Origin: CAWKKW01 sp963850345
GTDB lineage: Bacteria; Acidobacteriota; Terriglobia; Terriglobales; Acidobacteriaceae
Direction of reading: 5' to 3'
NCBI GenBank assembly: GCA_963850345.1
Contig: CAWKKW010000005.1
Span: 310,001-374,000, forward strand
Length of the DNA stretch: 64,000 nt
Shown: positions 45,625-55,200 of the stretch, in pieces
Position numbering within the stretch: position 1 is the first letter of the stretch
How the letters are laid out: every line of letters starts with the position of its first letter
The notes under the pieces: model-generated
Databases searched by the model: none
What the model was told of the DNA's origin: nothing
What the model saw: only the letters and a program-made list of their open reading frames with translations
Position numbers and translations under genes: made by a program

Positions 45625-45730
45625 CTCGGCTAAGCAGATGCGCCAGGATCTTTACGAGCTGCGCGCCGAAATCGGCGTGTCTTCCCGGATACCTTCTTCT
45701 GCTGAGCGCTCTGCGCAGCGAGGACTATTT
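45625..45730 (+). pseudogene. Second amidohydrolase-2 fragment
   Basis: CTCGGCTAAGCAGATGCGCC and the following 80 bases (SAKQMRQDLYELRAEIGV, then frame-shifted text ending at GCGAGGACTATTT) repeat the same part of the amidohydrolase seen at 43950-44060 and at the intact copy at 50637-51770. Very short and dead. Confidence 0.7.
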
Positions 45731-45810
45731 CAATTCTGGAGTTTGGTTTCGATTATCGAAACCAGCCTGTAGGGTGGAGCTTTTCCCAATCCTCCCGATC
45801 ACATACTTCC

Positions 45811-46692
45811 TCAGATGGGGGTGGAGAACGGAGAGCAGCAGCTTACCTCCGAGCCTCTTCTGAGAAAATCCCACCATCTTGCCAGTATCCTGATGGCCTC
45901 CGCACGCCGTACAAGCTCAGCTCTGAGCAGCAACTCCGTATCGCACTCGGCTGCTAACCTTCTGGCTTGCGCTTCCATCCTGGCGTACTCGGGGTTGGTC
46001 CGGCTTACATCAGATCGTTTTTCACTGATCGTGCCGATGCGCTCGGTGTAGAGATAACCGGCTTCTGGCAAAAGAGCGAGAGTGGCGCCAGCCCGCAACG
46101 CCGTGAAGTAAAGCAAGAAGTCCTCACCGTGGCGGATTGTCTCGTCATAACGAATTCCGGACTCAAGGAGGAAGCGTCGACGAATAATTGGCTCAGCAAG
46201 CCAAAGTCCGCGACGTTCGGATTGTTTCCGCAGCAATGAGACACAAACGTAACTGCATCCAGATCGAGTCGCTCTCCGATGAGGCTCGGATTAACTGCTA
46301 TCCTCACGACCCGCTCCGCGTCGCCATCGTAGAAGTAGAAGTTGTCGGCGAGCATCGTAAGTTCATGTTGCTCTGCAAAGCCAACCATGTTAGCCAGCCG
46401 ATCCGGAAGGTAGCAATCGTCCGAGCAGCGCAATCCAGTCGCCGACAGCAGAGTCGATCCCCGCGTTCCGGGCCGCACCCGGGCCCATATTCCTCGGTTG
46501 TCGCTTAAGGTGGATTCTAGAATCTGCCTTTGCCAGCTGAGCTACTAACTCGGCGGTAGAATCCTGAGATTGATCATCAAGAACAATGATCTCCTCGGGA
46601 GGTCGGGTTTGATTGAGAGCCGACCTGACAGCTCTTTCCAAACAAGTGACTACGTTGAATGCCGGAATGATCACCGAAACCGTCGTTCTCAT
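45811..46692 (-). pseudogene. Family 2 glycosyltransferase, two frameshifts
   Basis: Start ATG at 46692 with GGAG upstream: MRTTVSVIIPAFNVVTCLER, LNQTRPPEEIIVLDDQSQDSTAELV and NMGPGAARNAGIDSAVGDWIALL are the GT2 nucleotide-sugar motifs. After a frame change near 46440 the DxD-region and acceptor part continues (DDCYLPDRLANMVGFAEQ, LTMLADNFYFYDGD); after another near 46205 it continues with LAEPIIRRRFLLESGIRYDE and HGEDFLLYFTALRAGA. About 290 residues if repaired. It would transfer a sugar to a glycan or lipid carrier at the membrane. Confidence 0.8.
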
Positions 46693-46695
46693 GGT

Positions 46696-47008
46696 CGCTC
46701 CGCAACGCGCCGGGCCAGTTCCGCAACGTCTCAGGGAGCACGCCGTGGTCTCTGGCCGCGTGTGCGATGCGCTTGTCGAAGACCGGAATGTCGGCTCCAT
46801 CGTCCTCTTCATAGAACGGCTCAAAATCGACATATGCGGTCAGCGTTCCCTCTGGTCCGATCGCATCGAACAAGGCTTGCACGATCACGTTGGCACCACC
46901 GGTTACATCACCGACTGATCGGACGCTGGCATGGACCATCAGAATGTCTTTCGGCTTGATGCCGAGACGCATAAGATCCGCGTGCAACGACGCACGAGTG
47001 GCGGGCAT
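46696..47008 (-). pseudogene. Aminoglycoside N(3)-acetyltransferase-like, N-terminal fragment
   Basis: 104 residues match the start of AAC(3)/YokD-like acetyltransferases: TRASLHADLMRLGIKPKDIL, MVHASVRSVGDVTGGANVIV, GPEGTLTAYVDFEPF and ARDHGVLPETLRNWPGALRSDH. The family continues for another 160 residues, but here the sequence turns into the GT2 start exactly at the RSDH block (GACCATGAG). The AAC(3) frame runs on out of frame to 46577. The fragment cannot be functional; resistance should not be inferred from it. Native members are often cell-wall or secondary-metabolite acetyltransferases. Confidence 0.75.
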
Positions 47009-47233
47009 GCTTTATACTAGCCCCCGGGCCTGAACCTTTTTCCACGCCGCTGATAGAACCGCACGTGAACGCCGCGATCGTGCACCAAGGATCACCTTGC
47101 GCAGATCGTCCAGGTTGCGGGCCAACCCATTACTGAGCTGTTGTTGTCGTGAGCGAACTGACCTGCCCCTGATCCCCTGATTCTCCACAACCGCTGAGAA
47201 CTGGAGTTTCTCCGTTATGGTTTAGCTGCGAGA

Positions 47234-49054
47234 TTATCTCGTAGCTGCCGTTGAAGCGGTGCGGATTGTGGTGGTTCGCCGCCTGCCTGCTTGCCTCGCA
47301 CTTTCCTGTAAGTGATCAGCAAGCTTCCAGGGTGAGAGCTTATCTCTAGCCCGAAGATGCGCCAATTGCGCGCCGGATAGAGTGCGGGTACCTTCAGGAT
47401 CGTAGCTTTCGGCCAGCGTCACCTCGTAGTTCGACTGTGAATCGAGATCACGCAGGCTCGCGTCGAGTCTTGATTGTTCGCTCCCGGGGCGTCGGAAAAA
47501 GACAGCGAAGCCCGCGTCCATATCCTCTCTGTGGAACTGCCACCCACTCCACGTAGCCTCATCGAGGTTAATCCCTGTCAATGGATAAAAGTTTCCCAGC
47601 CAATAAGCACGCAGAGACTTCACCTCTGCTATACCTTTTTTTACTTCATCCAGGGGAACATATTTGGATCGCAGATCCAGACCTGTTCCGACTCCATTCG
47701 TCGCAGCACCGCGAAATGTGTAAGGGTCGAACCCATTCACCGCCCATCTGTTCCGGAACCCAGAGACTTAATGCCGCGGTCTGCACCTGAGTGGCGACCG
47801 GATGCGGAATACCGCCGCACTCCGTCTCGCTGCGCGTGAGCGAACCCACGCTGCGGCTCATGACCTCAATGTCCGGGCCGGGGATGCGCCAGTTGGCGTT
47901 ATCGATCATCAGCCCGGCATGTCTCTCCAGCAGTTTGTCCCATAACGAGTACAGGCCTTCCACCCAGTGCGCCTCGGTAATCCCCTGCCGGTCGGGAGTG
48001 TCGACTGCTTGCCAAAAAGGCAGCGGGCAGATATTGCTATCCTGGCGATAGATATCGACGCCCCAATCCTCGATATCTTTCGAGAGCAGGTCCTTCATCC
48101 ATTGAAGCGCATGTGGGTTGCCGTAGTCGAAGAGGCCGCCCAGCCTGCCCTCGTTTGGCCGGTGCAGCACCCACTCTGGACGATCCTTATGAATGAGGCT
48201 TGAGGAACCCACCCGCCCGGGCTCAAACCACAGCAGGAATTTCAGCCCCTTCGCATGCGCCGCATCGCCCAGCGACCTCATTCCATGCGGGAACTTGTGT
48301 GAGTCGGGTACCCAGCTTCCAACTCCAAAAGGCCACTCGCCTTCGAACCACCCCGCATCGAGCCTCTGCTGGCCAGACACCAGGCCCAAGCCGCGGCCGG
48401 TGTCACGGTTTAGCTGAAGGACCCACTGACCAGTCCAGCCTATCGCCCCGATCAGCCCCCCCGCCAAGCCACTCCAGGTTGAAGAAAGGAAGCTGCCCGT
48501 CCACATGATCTGTGCCCTTGAGCACGTAATGCGTTAGCGTGATGGGCACATTGGTTGTAAGCTCCTGACCGCTTGGCTTGAAAATCTTCACCGGTGCCTA
48601 AACTACCCCGGGCATAGTGCAGCGTGATCCTTGCCGTTCGCGGTTGAGCCAAGTGCAGGTCGAGCGGCATGATTTTTTCGATGATCGGAGTGTCTGCCAG
48701 TCCGGTATTACGCAGCCTCAGAATGCACTCAACGGCATCAGTCCCAGGAAACAGCGTGACCTCTCTCGACACTTCCAGGCCGGTAGCGGGATCGGTGTAG
48801 GTCGTGGTGCTCGTCTCTTTACCGCCATCAGCTCGCGACTGGAGATGAGCCTGCTTCCATCGGGGCAGGAGATCATGCGAAGGCTTTCCGTCATAGACAA
48901 ACGAGAAGGGAGCTCCCTTAACTACCTGGTCGATGGCCGGAGGCCGCGTTACGGCAGTGCTCTGGCCAACGTTTAGTGCCGCTGCATAGCCACAGAGGGT
49001 TATGCAGCCCGATAGATAAACTATCTTGACTAGTGTGATTGGAGATATGAGCAC
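47234..49054 (-). pseudogene. Alpha-galactosidase-like GH36, at least four frameshifts
   Basis: Pieces in order along the minus strand. From GTG 49054: a signal-like start, then FVYDGKPSHDLLPRWKQAHL and GLEVSREVTLFPGTDAVECILRLRN. Frame change near 48600, then GTDHVDGQLPFFNLEWLGGG. Change at a C7 run near 48460, then GWTGQWVLQLNRDTG, FPHGMRSLGDAAHAKGLKFL, LWFEPGRV and the nucleophile region DWGVDIYRQDSNICPLPFW, then DNANWRIPGPDIEVMSRSV (acid/base side). Change near 47735, then NGFDPYTFRGAATNGVGTGL; change near 47345, then ISSHPGSLLITYRKVRG. A full GH36 of about 600 residues once existed. Distinct from the intact GH36 at 55681. Confidence 0.8.
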
Positions 49055-49189
49055 GGAATTCCTACCCTCGGCGCGTCGCTTGCTATTCGCGCGAATGTGA
49101 TGCAATTTGAGCTCACAATCAACTACGGTTGATCATTCAAAGACTCGGTCTTCCTGCTAGCGGCCGATCTCAGGCTTGCTTCAGCAGTA

Positions 49190-50236
49190 TCATCCGACCA
49201 CTTCTGCTTTTCTAGTTTTTACGGATCGCAGCGCTGCGTCCAGCACGTCGACGACTCTCTTGCCTAACCACACAGGAGATCGGTTCTCCACCGGTTCTTC
49301 TCTCAGCAATCCGATGAAGGTCTTGAGCGGTTCAACACAGACATAGGAGCCGGGCTGTTGGGCGGTCGTGAGCGAGCGGGTGTGTCCATCATTGGTATGA
49401 ATTTCGATTCTGGGACGTTCGACGTCGAGCATTACCATGCCTTTGCTTCCGTAGATTCGGACATCGACTTGGAAGGGAGACTGCGGTGGAATCGTACCCG
49501 TGCCTCCGATGCTCCCGGTCGCGCCATTGGTAAATCGGCAACTGAGAGACATAGATAGCTCTGATCTTGAATCTGAGTTATTCGCAAACGCAAACACCTC
49601 CGACGGTTGCAGTTGCGTGATCCAAAGCATAAGTGCGAGGGCATGGGTTAACTGGCCATGCGCAAAGCCGCCGCCTCCTTCTGGATGGCTCCAGGTGTCA
49701 GGTTGGGGTTTGAACAGCGAGCCCTCTGCGACCCAGGCGCCAGAGCCGCTCAATAGATCTCGAAGCGGGCTGCCCATATGGCATAGAACGTGCTCGACCT
49801 CGCCGATCAGTCCACTCTCGATGGCCTCCCGGGCAGATTTCGCCATGTCGGTGTAATTCCACCCATAGGGCACCATGAAGGGCAAACCGGTCGCGTTGAC
49901 CAGGTCGACCAGGCCTGCGGCCTCGCCACTATTGAGCGCCATCGGCTTCTCGCATAACACTGGCATGCCCGCGCGAAGGCTGGACATTGCATGGCAGTGG
50001 TGGAGATTATGAGGCGAGCTGACAACGACTCCATCCAGATCCTGCATGGCGAGCAGCTCTTCATAATCTTCGGTGGCGAAACTGATTCCGTACCGATCCT
50101 GAATAGCCGTGAGGTGGTCACGGTTGACACCGCAGATGGCGCGCACTTCCACGTTTGGCATCGATTGGAATACAGGGATGTGGTTTTGAACTGCCCACCA
50201 TCCAGCGCCGATAATTCCAATCTGGGTGCGCGACAT
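49190..50236 (-). CDS. Gfo/Idh/MocA-family oxidoreductase
   Basis: 348 residues from ATG 50236 (AGAGG six bases upstream). N-terminal Rossmann domain: IGIIGAGWWAVQNHIPVF (GxGxxx dinucleotide loop), VVVSSPHNLHHCHAM, then VLCEKPMALNSGEA containing the EKP motif. The C-terminal GFO_IDH_MocA_C domain includes HGQLTHALALMLWITQ with the family His. These enzymes oxidise or reduce sugars, inositols or aldehydes with NAD(P). It closes an operon with the Rieske and amidohydrolase genes (41 bases after the Rieske stop), next to the GH36/TonB genes, so a sugar-derived substrate is likely. Confidence 0.92.
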   Translation of the reverse strand: MSRTQIGIIGAGWWAVQNHIPVFQSMPNVEVRAICGVNRDHLTAIQDRYGISFATEDYEELLAMQDLDGVVVSSPHNLHHCHAMSSLRAGMPVLCEKPMALNSGEAAGLVDLVNATGLPFMVPYGWNYTDMAKSAREAIESGLIGEVEHVLCHMGSPLRDLLSGSGAWVAEGSLFKPQPDTWSHPEGGGGFAHGQLTHALALMLWITQLQPSEVFAFANNSDSRSELSMSLSCRFTNGATGSIGGTGTIPPQSPFQVDVRIYGSKGMVMLDVERPRIEIHTNDGHTRSLTTAQQPGSYVCVEPLKTFIGLLREEPVENRSPVWLGKRVVDVLDAALRSVKTRKAEVVG

Positions 50237-50277
50237 ATTCGACCTCTGACTTTCAGAGCTTATGGCCAACTATCGGG

Positions 50278-50640
50278 TCAGGGGATCGTGACCTTGATCT
50301 CAGAATTCACTATCTCCACTTTGTAAGTCGGCAGCCGATGTCGAGGATCTGCCAGGCATTGCCCTGTCTTGATGTCGAACTCCAGTGTGTGCCAGGGGCA
50401 GATCACGACCTCTCCTTCGCGCACCCACGTTGGCTTCCATCCGGTTGCCTCGCTGGCTTCGACGGTGCCGCTCACCGATCCTCGACACAGCGGCCCATTC
50501 TGATGAAAGCAGTTATTCGGCAGCGCATAAAGGCTTCCCAGCACGTTGAACAGGCCAATCTCCCGCCCGCCCGCGTTCACTATCTTGTGCTCGCCCACCG
50601 GCACTTCCTCCAGCGTCGCGACCAGGTACTCTGCACTCAC
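50278..50640 (-). CDS. Rieske [2Fe-2S] ferredoxin-type protein
   Basis: 120 residues, a single Rieske domain. The cluster ligands are complete: CFHQNGPLCRG (CxH) and CPWHTLEFD (CxxH). The start VATLEEVPVGEHKIVNAGGREIGLFNVLGSLYALPN and the end DPRHRLPTYKVEIVNSEIKV match the nitrite-reductase small-subunit/ferredoxin group. An insertion of about 20 residues between the two motifs (GTVEASEATGWKPTWV) is typical of aromatic-catabolism ferredoxins. It overlaps the amidohydrolase stop by four bases (ATGA), so translation is coupled. It transfers electrons, though no oxygenase partner is visible in the window. Confidence 0.92.
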   Translation of the reverse strand: MSAEYLVATLEEVPVGEHKIVNAGGREIGLFNVLGSLYALPNNCFHQNGPLCRGSVSGTVEASEATGWKPTWVREGEVVICPWHTLEFDIKTGQCLADPRHRLPTYKVEIVNSEIKVTIP

Positions 50641-51770
50641 TGCGCAGCCTCCATCCTCAGAAAGCGCATGGCATTCTGGCCCAGAATTTTACTTTGGGTC
50701 TCTGGAGATACTGGTATCTGCAAAACCTTATTCGGATGGTCGAAGTCGTGATGCGGCCAGTCGGATGCGAACATCACCGAATCTTCCCCGCCAAACATGG
50801 AGAGAAGCGTCGCCATCTGCTTCATGTTTTCCGGCTCTTCGATCGGCTGCGTCGCGAAGAACATCTTCCGGACATACGTGCTCGGCAGGTCCGTAAGAAA
50901 GGGAAGTTCGCGGCGGCGTTCCATGTATTCCTTGTCCATACGCATCATGATCCAGGGGACCCATGCCAGGCCTGCCTCGGAGAAGCCTATCTTCAATTTT
51001 GGAAAACGCGCGGGAACCCCGGTCTCCATCATGCTCAGCAGGTTGGCAATCATCGACACGCCATGCGACACAATATGCGCCGAAAACATTGTCTTAAAGC
51101 AATTGAGATTGAACGGAAAGGTTGGGAAGATAGCAGTAACACTGTGTAGCATGACCGGCAAGCCCGTTTCCTGTGCCGCCTCGAACACCGGGTCGTAGGA
51201 CCTGTCCCCATACAGCAGATCGATACAGCAGGAAGGCAGGTAGATCGCTGCGACATGTTTATGGGAAGAGTAGCGTCGTATCTCCTCCGCGGCGATCTTG
51301 GGATTCTGCGAGGGTGCGACGATCGCGCCTTTCATTCCATTGTTTTCAGAGAGCCACTCGTCGATCAGCCAGCGATTGTAGGCGCGTGCCAGAGCCACAG
51401 CATAGTCCTCGTTCCTCAACGCGCCGAGCAGAAGCAGGTTGTCCGGGAAGACGACGCCAATATCAATGCGCAGTTCGTCCAGATCTTCGCGCATCTGTTT
51501 TGCGGAGGTGACGACCTGTCGTCGTGCGCTGCCGCTTTGTGGAAACGGAGGCGTCCACACAGCCATCTGAGGAGCAAAGAAGGGTATGTCGAGATATCGC
51601 TCGGGGACCGTGCTGATCAACTCTAACGACTTACGCCAGGGCATGTCACAGTAGGGCGCCAAGGCCGCTGGGCTCTCATGTGCGTGGACATCGACATCGA
51701 TGACCTTTACGCCCTCACGCAATTTTTTCGGGGCTCGATTTTCAAGGGTGCTGCTGATTGAGTTAGACAA
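50637..51770 (-). CDS. Amidohydrolase family 2 (ACMSD-like) metal-dependent hydrolase
   Basis: 377 residues from a TTG at 51770 with GGAG four bases upstream; no later start gives the full domain. TIM-barrel amidohydrolase-2 signatures: VIDVDVHAHES (HxH-type metal site in altered form), LPVMLHSV, KLKIGFSEAGLAWVPWIMMRMD and MFASDWPHHDFDHPNKV with the late Asp. Such enzymes decarboxylate or hydrolyse aromatic or lactone compounds. First gene of an operon with a Rieske protein and a MocA-type oxidoreductase. Two broken copies of its 5' half lie at 43795 and 45625. Confidence 0.88.
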   Translation of the reverse strand: MSNSISSTLENRAPKKLREGVKVIDVDVHAHESPAALAPYCDMPWRKSLELISTVPERYLDIPFFAPQMAVWTPPFPQSGSARRQVVTSAKQMREDLDELRIDIGVVFPDNLLLLGALRNEDYAVALARAYNRWLIDEWLSENNGMKGAIVAPSQNPKIAAEEIRRYSSHKHVAAIYLPSCCIDLLYGDRSYDPVFEAAQETGLPVMLHSVTAIFPTFPFNLNCFKTMFSAHIVSHGVSMIANLLSMMETGVPARFPKLKIGFSEAGLAWVPWIMMRMDKEYMERRRELPFLTDLPSTYVRKMFFATQPIEEPENMKQMATLLSMFGGEDSVMFASDWPHHDFDHPNKVLQIPVSPETQSKILGQNAMRFLRMEAAQ

Positions 51771-52060
51771 TCGTCTCCCGTCCGCCTCGCATGCTGTGCA
51801 TACCTGATCCCAATTGCATTGACAAGCTATCAGTCACCCATGCGAGCAGCAATCCCTTGGCAACAGATAGCGTTCAATACTTAGAACTCCACATCGGAAG
51901 CCGCGCTTTGAAGCACTGTAAAGAACTTTCCAGATGCTGAATACTTACACACTCAGCCACCGTCCGATGTCAACGATAGTTCCGTGTATTGAGCACGTCT
52001 CTCAGTCTTGTGCTTTGCAGAGTCACGTCATTCGCACCGAGGCTGGCGCAGTCACAAGTT

Positions 52061-52119
52061 GATGTGAACTTCAATGTTTACATCCCTGTTAACAAATTTG
52101 TGTTGACACTGGTCTTACT
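52061..52119 (+). promoter_or_regulatory. Promoter with palindromic operators upstream of the TonB-dependent receptor
   Basis: GATGTGAAC (52061-52069) and GTTTACATC (52076-52084) form an 8-of-9 inverted repeat. A second near-palindrome centred on AAATTT (TGTTAACAAATTTG then TGTTGACA) overlaps the -35 TTGACA at 52103-52108. These look like repressor sites of the LacI/GntR kind. The rest of the 51771-52227 gap has no gene. Confidence 0.4.
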
Positions 52120-52227
52120 GCTGGTTTAAGTTCCGCGTCGCCACGGAGTGCGCCACATTGTGGCCAACGAACTCACCCTTGAAGGCGCATGGGCCGGACA
52201 GAATACATATGCAGAAGGAGACCCCTA

Positions 52228-55200
52228 ATGAATGCGACTCTCTATCGCCTCGCACTTCTGGCGGCAATCCTGCCGTTCGCGTGCGCTAACGCTCTTTACG
52301 CGCAAACAGAGGTTACGGGAGCCATCTCGGGGTTGGTCAAAGACTCCTCGGGCGCTGTGGTTGCTCAAGCGGGAGTCACAGCTACCAACACTGCTACAGG
52401 AGTCAGCGACCAGACTGTCACTAATGCTGCAGGGCTCTATCGATTCGCCAGTGTCGTGCCGGGTCTCTACTCTATTAATGTTAGCAAGTCCGGCTTCGAG
52501 CAGTTTAAACGAACTGAGATTACGGTGGATGCAGGGACAGCCGTTGGGATTGATGTCAATCTTTCAGTCGGTTCGATATCGGACAGTGTAACTGTGTCCG
52601 GACAGGCGCCCATTCTGCAGACGGACTCAGTAGAAGTCAGCCAAACAATTTCGGCAAAGCTGATAGACAAGATCCCTACGTTCGGCAACAACGTCACACG
52701 CTTGTCGCTCTTAGCACCAGGCGTGTCCATGGCTGGTGGTCAACTCGACTTACATCCCGAGAATGCTGGGGAAGATTTCAACGTCAACATTAACGGTGGC
52801 CAGACAAATAACAATTCACACATATTGGACGGTGTTGACAATACGGAGGTGATTCAGGGTTATTCCCTCCTTGTCCCCACGCAGGCCTCGGTACAGGAGG
52901 TGAAACTTACCACCAGCAATTACGACGCGGAATACGGCAGCGTCAGCGGTGGCGTTTTTCAAATCACGACGAAGTCGGGCACAAATCAGTTTCACGGATC
53001 GGCCTTCGAGTACTATCGCACGGCGGGTTTCTTTGCTGCCGATTCGTTCAGCCAACCTAACGGTGTGCCGGGCAACGTGTGGAATCAATTTGGCGGCAGC
53101 GTTGGTGGCCCGATCAAGAGAGATAAGGTATTCTTCTTTGCCGATTACCAGGGAATGCGCAACAACCTGTTCACCTCTAGTCTTTACACCTCACCCATTG
53201 CATCCTTCCGCATGGGCGACTTCAGTTCAGTCGTACTCACCAATCCCATTTACGATCCGGCTACGGGCAACGCCGATGGCACCGGTAGAACTCAGTTCCC
53301 AGGCAACGTGATTCCGGCAAACCGTATCAGTGCTGCCGCAACAAAGCTTCTTGCGTTCCTGCCTTCACCCACGAATCCGAACGCAACCGACAATAACTAT
53401 ACGATTTCGCGTCCCGGAATATTCAACCAGGACCAGGTCGATGCGCGTATCGACCTTTTTGCAACTTCGAAGACTCTCGTTTTTGGCAAATTCAGCTATT
53501 TCCGAGCCCATTTCCTGACCGATAACATCTTTGGTGCTGAGGGGGGAGGCCCCCCGCTGGGTGGTATCCCGAATTCGGGTAACTCGACGGACAGGGACTA
53601 TAGCTCGATGGTCAACTATCAGCGTACGTTTTCACCATCGTTGCAGCAGGACTTCCGCTTTGCCTTTTCACGTATCGTGATTCAAGAGTTGCAGCTGGAT
53701 GCGAGCCAAAACCTTGCCACGCAAAGTGGGATTCCGAGTATCAACCTCGGGACCGTCTACACCAGCGGGTTACCGACACTGACGGTTGGTGGGCCAACGT
53801 CCGCTTTCACAATGGGAGACATAGGTCTGCCCTTCTTTGAACACGAAACCAATCTCGAATTTTATGACACATGGACTAAGACCGCCGGCCGTCACGCCTT
53901 CAAGTTCGGCGGGGAATTTAAGAAGTTCTACGGGATTCGCACCGATGTGAGCGGGCGCGGCTCCTTCGATTTTTCACAAAATCTGACAGCTAACCCTGCC
54001 GTACCAAATTCTGGTTTGGGACTTGCAAGTTTCTTACTCGGTCTCACGGATAGTTTCGGCCGCGATGTCACCTTGGTTCAGCCCCAGGAGAAACAGTGGA
54101 GGCTTTCCTTCTTCGCCGAGGATACCTGGAAGGCTACGCCCAAACTCAACCTGATGCTCGGTGTGCGATGGGACTATACCACTCCCATTTACACACCCAA
54201 AGGAGAGAGCGTCGGAAACCTGGACCTGAACACGGGCAATGTGCTGTTAACTAACCTTGCCGGTAAGTACGCAGGCGTTGAAACCTTAAAGACTGAGTTC
54301 TCACCGCGTGTTGGGCTCTCTTATCAGGTGGCAAAAGGTACAGTGGTTCGCGGCGGATATGGCCGCAGTTATTTTCTGAACCCATATGGAGCGGGCTTTG
54401 GCACCGAGGGCTGCTGCTGGCCAATTAAGCAGAGTCAATCTTTGAGTGCTGCGAATCCCTACACGCCGTTGCCCTTCACTCTCGATCAGGGCCCGGGTCT
54501 CCCGGCAGCGCTTCCTGCATATCCCTCTAACGGGCAGATTCCCCTTCCAAACGGTTTTTCTCAATATTTCCCCGGAACGGGCAGTTATCCTCACAGCTAC
54601 AACGATGGATGGAACGTCACACTTGAGCAACTCTTTCCAAAAGACTTTTCGCTATCGATCGCTTACCTGGGAAACATAGGTCGTCATCTATGGGACAACG
54701 TCGATGTGAATGCACCGATTCCTGGACCCGGAGCGTTCAATCCCAGGCGGCCTTACTTTGCCAAGTTTGGGTGGACGACCGGCGAAACCCGGCGCAGCAA
54801 TCAGTTGAGTGGCTACCCGGAGTTAAGGAGTAACTACAATTCCTTGCAGGCAACGGTACAGAAGCGTTTTGGAACGGGCTTCACCCTGCTGAGTAATTTC
54901 GCCTGGGCTAAGTCTCTTGACGAAGGTACATTCGGTCCGCAGAACCAATTCAACTTTGCGAGCAACTACGGAAATTCCGATTCGGTTCGTCCATTTTCCT
55001 GGGTGTCAACCGGTGTATGGAATCTTCCCTTCGGCCGTGGCAGGGCTCTGGCGAGTGATCTGAACCCTGCCGCGGAAGCCCTCATCGGTGGCTGGACGCT
55101 GAGTGGAATTGAAAATTTCGAAGGCGGCCTCTACTTCACGCCAACCCTTGCCAACAACGCAACGCTCAATTCGACCATCGGTTTGAGACCCAATCGAATT

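Noticed and set aside
46696..47008. Possible aminoglycoside resistance gene
   Set aside because: Only the first 104 residues of the AAC(3) fold are present, so no active enzyme can be made.
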